From Anaerocolumna aminovalerica (GTDB lineage: Bacteria; Bacillota; Clostridia; Lachnospirales; Lachnospiraceae): a DNA stretch of 64,000 nucleotides. The stretch's first letter is position 1, and every line of letters starts with the position of its first letter. The stretch is taken from the NCBI RefSeq assembly GCF_900115365.1, contig NZ_FOWD01000014.1:1-64000 (forward strand), in the 5' to 3' direction. The translations under genes and the position numbers were made by a program. The notes beneath the pieces were generated by a model. The model did not search any database. It was not told the DNA's origin and saw only the letters and a list, made by a program, of their open reading frames with translations. This document shows positions 59,712 through 64,000 of this stretch, in pieces.

Positions 59712-61049
59712 ATGAAGAATAATTTTAGAGGATGGAATACCGTATTTGGCTTTACCTTCCGTCAATTAACAAAAGGCCCGGGCTTTAAATTTGTTACCGC
59801 ATTAGTTGCACTTCTTATATTAGGGGCATCCGTTTTAATTAATGTAATAGCGGCAAAACCGGAGCAAAGTAACATGCCGGAACGTTCACCAATAGAAAAA
59901 GTATTAGTCTTAGATAACAGCGGATTGCAGCCAACTGATTATAAAGAAATGAATCCGTTTTTCTCCCAGGAACAATATGCACATATTGTTTTCGAGACAA
60001 TTACAGGTCAAACCAGAGAAGATGTAATAAAAACAGCAGCATCAGATTCAACAGTGACCATTGCAGCTATTATTAACACCACAGATACAGGATATGACAT
60101 CGAAATTGTCATCCCTGACGGCTCTGTAATTTCCAAAAGTCAGGCAGAAATATTAATAGAGCCAATGAGCGCTGCATTTGAAACTAACAAGTTATTACAG
60201 TCAGGTTTAACCGAAGAACAATTGGCTGCCGCTTTAAAACCAGTTATAACCTCCTTTGCTGATATTGGTGAAGATACTAATGAAATCACCTTTGTCATAA
60301 AGATGGTGGCACCTATGATATTTGGTTTAATGCTGTATATGATGCTTATTTTTCATGGGCAGGCTATTAGCAAGTCAGTTTCTACAGAAAAGACTTCAAA
60401 GCTGGTAGAAACCTTATTGACTTCTGTACACCCATATGCCTTAATCACAGGTAAGGTATTAGCCGTTTCCGCAATGGCAATTCTACAATTTGTAACCTGG
60501 TTAGTTGCCATTTTTGCTGGTTTATACCTTGGAAATACCGTTGCCCATTCCATATATCCGGGATACGAAAGTTCGGTAATATCAGTAATTAATTTCTTAA
60601 AGGATAATATCGGTGAAACTGCTTTCACTCTTCCTGCTGTAATTTTAACTATTGTAGCATTCTGCATTGGCTTTCTATTCTATTGTGTCATTGCAGGACT
60701 TACAGGATGTCTGGTATCCAAACCGGAAGAAGCCGCATCTACACAGGCTATTTTCCAGTTCCCTGTTATTATAAGCTGGTTGATTACTTATCTTTCACCT
60801 ATGCTGGGCAATGAAACCGTAACAGTGGTAACTAGATACATTCCGTTTACAGCACCATTTTGTATTCCTGTGGATATTTTAACAGGAACAATTGGATTAG
60901 GAGAAGGTATTATTACAACCTTGCTGTTACTTCTTTTCACTTTAATCGTTATTATGCTGTCAGGCAGAATTTACAAAGGGCTTATATTATATAACGGACA
61001 AAAAGTTAGTTTAAGGATGATTGGGAATGTAATAAAAGCGAATAAATAG
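59712..61049 (+). CDS. ABC-2 type permease (NatB-like), second
   Basis: The protein has 445 residues with the same layout as the preceding permease, and clearly its paralogue (SVSTEKTSKLVETLLTSVHP followed by YALITGKVLAVSA corresponds to the coupling segment of the first). It begins 12 bases after it, with GGGAGG. The pair probably forms a heterodimeric membrane domain with two copies of the ATPase. Confidence 0.85.
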   Translation: MKNNFRGWNTVFGFTFRQLTKGPGFKFVTALVALLILGASVLINVIAAKPEQSNMPERSPIEKVLVLDNSGLQPTDYKEMNPFFSQEQYAHIVFETITGQTREDVIKTAASDSTVTIAAIINTTDTGYDIEIVIPDGSVISKSQAEILIEPMSAAFETNKLLQSGLTEEQLAAALKPVITSFADIGEDTNEITFVIKMVAPMIFGLMLYMMLIFHGQAISKSVSTEKTSKLVETLLTSVHPYALITGKVLAVSAMAILQFVTWLVAIFAGLYLGNTVAHSIYPGYESSVISVINFLKDNIGETAFTLPAVILTIVAFCIGFLFYCVIAGLTGCLVSKPEEAASTQAIFQFPVIISWLITYLSPMLGNETVTVVTRYIPFTAPFCIPVDILTGTIGLGEGIITTLLLLLFTLIVIMLSGRIYKGLILYNGQKVSLRMIGNVIKANK

Positions 61050-61054
61050 TAAGG

Positions 61055-61127
61055 ACGCTTTGCCTATATAGGTTATCTGGACCTTCATGAGTATGGGAGG
61101 TCAAATAGGTTATGAGGGGCAAAGCTG
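61055..61127. repeat. Short repeat-element remnant E
   Basis: The ends CGCTTTGCC and GGGGCAAAGCTG match the terminal sequences of the long-hairpin family (62328, 32466). The interior pairs weakly (GGACCT with AGGTC), so this is a small deleted member. It begins 6 bases after the stop codon of the second permease. Confidence 0.55.
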
Positions 61128-61249
61128 TTTTTGAATTGGACTATGTTGTTTTAGAATGATTAAAAATATATAAGTTATATAAGGGAAGTCTTTTGGCTTC
61201 CCTTAATTTTTTAAGATAGTATGTAAAACAAACTGATTGTTTAGTATTT

Positions 61250-61789
61250 TCATCTTTTATATTTGTTTATAGGATTATCACTCCAAATTTGTACTTCAAT
61301 ATATCTTTCGGGTCCAAACTTACCATCATGATTCCAATCCTGGGGAAGTCCATATTTTTTTATTATTGCAAGAATTTCATCATACATATAAACCTTTTTT
61401 CGATATTCTTTTGAATCATCTACTTTTGGACTAAATGTTGGGTGTGAATCCCCATATGTAAATGATATTGTTTTTAAATCAAACTCTTCTATAGGTATTT
61501 TAATATATGCACTATTCTCATACCATGTAGAAAGCCATGGGCTATGTTCTACAACCATATAATGTGGTGCATTTCTTGTGACACTTCCACCCTTTTTAAT
61601 AAATAGATTCCTTATAAGTTCTTCGTAATATAATCTTGTTTCCATATATTCAACGTGTCTTCCTGCACATTGAACATTGGGTTTATTTTGTTTAAACTCA
61701 TTAAGTACCTTTTTAGCCTCATCTATGGGGATATCTGATAAATTCATAAATGGTCCAATAGACTTGTCATAATAATGGTATAGATACAT
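61250..61789 (-). CDS. Conserved-looking protein of unknown function
   Basis: The protein has 179 residues, soluble, no signal peptide, aromatic-rich. Features are MYLYHYYDKSIGPFMNLSDI at the start, HYMVVEHSPWLSTWYENSAY in the middle, FTYGDSHPTFSP and DWNHDGKFGPERYIEVQIWS at the end. I do not recognise the family. The Trp/His/Asp-rich end suggests ligand or metal binding. Such orphan proteins beside gene remnants are sometimes immunity proteins, but nothing here proves that. AAGGATGTGAG precedes the ATG. Confidence 0.6.
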   Translation of the reverse strand: MYLYHYYDKSIGPFMNLSDIPIDEAKKVLNEFKQNKPNVQCAGRHVEYMETRLYYEELIRNLFIKKGGSVTRNAPHYMVVEHSPWLSTWYENSAYIKIPIEEFDLKTISFTYGDSHPTFSPKVDDSKEYRKKVYMYDEILAIIKKYGLPQDWNHDGKFGPERYIEVQIWSDNPINKYKR

Positions 61790-61808
61790 TTCTCACATCC
61801 TTTTAATT

Positions 61809-61934
61809 TTAATATATTTTCTGCCACAGAAAGAGATACTCATGGTCTAATGAAAGAACATAACTCTTATGACTATCTGTACGAAAAATAGAATCATCTC
61901 CAATACGACCATAATTCATATTGTAACGATGCAT
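61809..61934 (-). pseudogene. Gene fragment upstream of the 61250 gene
   Basis: The open frame has 41 codons with a protein-like composition, containing YNMNYGRIGDDSIFRTDSHK and ending YLFLWQKIY. It is on the same strand as, and 19 bases upstream of, the 179-residue gene. There is no good ribosome binding site. It looks like the C-terminal remnant of a larger protein (a toxin-type C-terminus is possible). From 61935 to 62327 the sequence is AT-rich and I see nothing. Confidence 0.3.
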
Positions 61935-62327
61935 ATAATATTTTCTATATTAATACTTTCAAGAAGTTCTACATATATTTAACTATTAAATATCATTCAA
62001 AAACTTTAGTATAATCCCTTTGCATAGCAACGCCATGTTTTCAAAATAGATTAATTTATTTATGATCATTAATAAAAAATAGTAGTAATAAGCTGGTCTA
62101 TCTTTACCTTATGTTTAATCTAGTTTCATAATTAAATTTCTAAAAATTAAAAGATAGTTTTAATACTTTTTATAATACCGTTTTTCATGAATTCATTTCT
62201 CTCTATAGATGCTACAATTACAAATATGTAAAAAATTACATAAAGTGTTGACATTATAAATTTATTATAAATTCAATTATAACTTATACTTTTAACAATT
62301 ATATTTACCACCATATTTTTCAATACC

Positions 62328-62597
62328 CAGCTTTGCCCTCAAAAACGTAAACAGAACTTTGAAAATAGGGGATATAGGTTTCTTGTGACTTTGGGAAATT
62401 CGTTATGGTTCTTATAGGATAGAAATCCCGCCAATCATTGAAAATGGATAACTCGGTGGCAACGCCACCGAGTTATCCATTTTCAATGATGTTTTAAGGG
62501 ATTGCTGTCCTATTAGAACCATCGAATTCCCCTATGGAACAAGAAACCTATATCCCCTGTTCTCAAAGTACTTCCACCAGCTTTAATGGGCAAAGCG
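62328..62597. repeat. Long-hairpin repeat element C
   Basis: The ends are CAGCTTTGCC and GGGCAAAGCG. The innermost stem is a perfect 26-bp palindrome (62435-62460 with 62464-62489) around AAC. Outer arms contain a GGGGATATAGGTTTC block and its complement, shared with element D at 13687. Elements A and B have the same ends but an unrelated centre. There is no reading frame inside. Confidence 0.8.
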
Positions 62598-62667
62598 TAC
62601 ATCAAATATACTACGATTACCTTTTTTAAAAATATATTAGAAATGTTTATACTTTTTTAACATTCTC

Positions 62668-62736
62668 TTGAATTCAGTTGTTTAAGGTGGTATACTACTA
62701 AAGTATAAAGAACAAATGTCTTTCACAGAAAGACAA
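62668..62736 (+). promoter_or_regulatory. Promoter and palindrome before the LivJ-type gene
   Basis: TTGAAT (62668-62673), 17 bases, TATACT (62691-62696), with TGG ahead of the -10. Downstream, TGTCTTTC ACA GAAAGACA (62718-62736) is a perfect palindrome in the mRNA leader, either an operator or a 5' stabilising hairpin. Confidence 0.6.
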
Positions 62737-62753
62737 ATAGGAGGAGGTATTTT

Positions 62754-63932
62754 ATGAAACGCAAAGTATTTGCTGTTGCACTTTGCTTAAGCTTAGTTGT
62801 AAGCTTGTTTACTGCCTGTAGCAGTAAACCAACCAGTACAGATGGAGGTAAAGTAATTAAAATTGGTGTCTTTGAACCTCTTACAGGAGAAAATGGCGGT
62901 GGTGGTTTCCAGGAAGCTCTGGGTATGCGTTATGCTAATAAGGTATATCCAACTGTGGAAATCGGTGGAGAAACTTATAGAATTGAATTAGTGGAAGTAG
63001 ATAACAAAAGTGATAAAACAGAGGCAGTAAGTGCCGCACAGAATTTAATCAGCTCCGATGTCAGTGTTGTACTTGGCTCTTATGGTTCCGGTGTATCTAT
63101 TGCAGCCGGCGAGATTTTTGCAGAAGCTAAAGTTCCTGCAATCGGTGCTTCCTGTACAAATCCTCAGGTTACACTTGGTAATGACTATTACTTCCGTGTA
63201 TGCTTCTTAGACCCATTCCAGGGTACTGTAATGGCTAACTATGCATTTCAGGAAGGTGCAAAAAAAGCAGCTGTCATTACACAACTTGGTGATGATTATT
63301 CCTCCGGTCTTGGCAGCTATTTTGTAACAGCTTTCAAAGAACTGGCTGGTGATGGTGCCATTGTCAGTGAAGAACAATTCCAGACAAATCAAACTGACTT
63401 TAAGGCAATCCTAACCAATGTAAAAGCGGCAAATCCAGATGTAATATTTGCTCCCTCTTCCATTGCTACTGCTCCTCTAATTATTAAGCAGGCCCGTGAA
63501 CTTGGAATTACAGCGACTATTATGGCAGGTGACACTTGGGAGAACTCATCTATTATTGAAAATGCAGGGGAATACGCAGAGGGTGTAGTTCTTTCCACTT
63601 TCTATGATGAAGCAGATCCGGCAACCGATGAAGCAAAATCTTTTGTTAAAGGATTTAAAGAATACTTAAAAGAGAACAAACAATCAGAGATTATTCCTGC
63701 AGTATCTGCACTTGGATATGATGCTTACATAGTTGCACTTGAAGCAATCAAACAAGCAGATTCCACAGACCCAGCAGCTATTCGTGACGCGTTAGCAAAA
63801 GTAGAAAAAGATGCCGTTACCGGTGGTATTTCCTTTGATGAAAATGGTGATGCGAAAAAGGATATTGCTTTTATTAAGGCAGTTAAAGGCGGGACTTTTG
63901 AATTCTTAAAGACAATAACCGTTGCAAAATAG
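62754..63932 (+). CDS. Branched-chain amino acid-type ABC substrate-binding lipoprotein (LivJ-like)
   Basis: The protein has 392 residues: the lipoprotein signal ends VSLFTAC with the lipobox cysteine at residue 22, followed by a Peripla_BP_6 fold (IKIGVFEPLTGENGGGGFQE; AQNLISSDVSVVLGSYGSGV; GVVLSTFYDEADPATDEAKS). It would bind a branched-chain amino acid or related ligand. Permease and ATPase genes would be expected beyond the window's right edge. AGGAGG precedes the ATG. Confidence 0.85.
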   Translation: MKRKVFAVALCLSLVVSLFTACSSKPTSTDGGKVIKIGVFEPLTGENGGGGFQEALGMRYANKVYPTVEIGGETYRIELVEVDNKSDKTEAVSAAQNLISSDVSVVLGSYGSGVSIAAGEIFAEAKVPAIGASCTNPQVTLGNDYYFRVCFLDPFQGTVMANYAFQEGAKKAAVITQLGDDYSSGLGSYFVTAFKELAGDGAIVSEEQFQTNQTDFKAILTNVKAANPDVIFAPSSIATAPLIIKQARELGITATIMAGDTWENSSIIENAGEYAEGVVLSTFYDEADPATDEAKSFVKGFKEYLKENKQSEIIPAVSALGYDAYIVALEAIKQADSTDPAAIRDALAKVEKDAVTGGISFDENGDAKKDIAFIKAVKGGTFEFLKTITVAK

Positions 63933-63950
63933 TCTCTAACTATTAGTCAA

Positions 63951-63990
63951 AGCGGATATTCCACTTGCCTACAGGCAAGTTTATCCGCTT
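63951..63990 (+). terminator. Double-stem hairpin after the LivJ-type gene
   Basis: AGCGGATA pairs with TATCCGCT, enclosing ACTTGCCT/AGGCAAGT. There is no T-run within the window. It may be a terminator or a processing stem that keeps the binding-protein mRNA more abundant than any downstream permease mRNA. Confidence 0.5.
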
Positions 63991-64000
63991 ACGCTACTTG

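Overview
The window comes from a low-GC, endospore-forming Firmicute, most likely a member of the Lachnospiraceae (Clostridia). The evidence is strong AGGAGG-type ribosome binding sites, spore-coat-like proteins (CotF-like at 9357; a Gly/Pro-repeat protein at 2053 behind a possible sigma-K promoter), pyruvate carboxylase, BusR/OpuA, ECF vitamin-type transporters with CD3072/CD3073-like partners, and an AmmeMemoRadiSam pair. It is ordinary chromosomal sequence with accessory patches. I see no rRNA, tRNA, CRISPR array, transposase or prophage structural genes.

Layout. 1-9 kb: uronate/polyol dehydrogenase, a small spore-type gene cluster, a DnaQ-like exonuclease, a DUF4173 membrane protein, a DUF2975/HTH pair with a palindromic operator candidate, and a Tet(M)-like ribosome-protection GTPase. 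9-16.8 kb: CotF-like protein, orphan sugar-type binding lipoprotein, MATE pump, soluble chemoreceptor, GNAT, and an ABC-F protein behind a full attenuator (promoter, 42-codon leader ORF, intrinsic terminator). 16.8-25 kb: YgjP-like metallopeptidase, AmmeMemoRadiSam genes, pyruvate carboxylase. 25-32 kb: a complete Wadjet (jetABCD) DNA-defence operon, with two long hairpin repeats in opposite orientation upstream of it. 33-38 kb: a putative exopolysaccharide locus (GT2 synthase, frameshifted acyltransferase, GH18 hydrolase). 38-44 kb: hydantoinase/permease operon and an APH-type kinase. 43.6-47.4 kb: busR-opuA glycine betaine uptake, expected to be under c-di-AMP control. 47.6-57 kb: pyrimidine nucleoside salvage genes (uridine phosphorylase, a complete ECF transporter, a second S component, a TudS-like desulfidase, uridine kinase). 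57-61 kb: a NatAB-like ABC exporter. 61-64 kb: an unknown gene and a LivJ-type binding protein.

The most interesting signal is a leader cassette repeated directly in front of five unlinked start codons: the Tet(M)-like GTPase, MATE, ABC-F, NatA-like ATPase and hydantoinase. Its core is a GGCGCTAAAGCGCC hairpin, then GAATCGAGGTTAA, then the start codon. Three copies share a longer ~75-nt leader with further hairpins, and several carry short leader ORFs related to one another (ending ...KGAKAPESRLT or ...VLEYNIVL), one overlapping the main start as ATGA. Four of the five genes are antibiotic-resistance or efflux types, so this looks like a shared translation-dependent attenuation system, possibly spread as a small mobile regulatory cassette.

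A second signal is a family of at least six long palindromic elements with GCTTTGC...GCAAAGC ends at 1, 13687, 31829, 32466, 61055 and 62328. Two near-identical copies keep a 27-nt loop almost unchanged while the stems change in compensating pairs.
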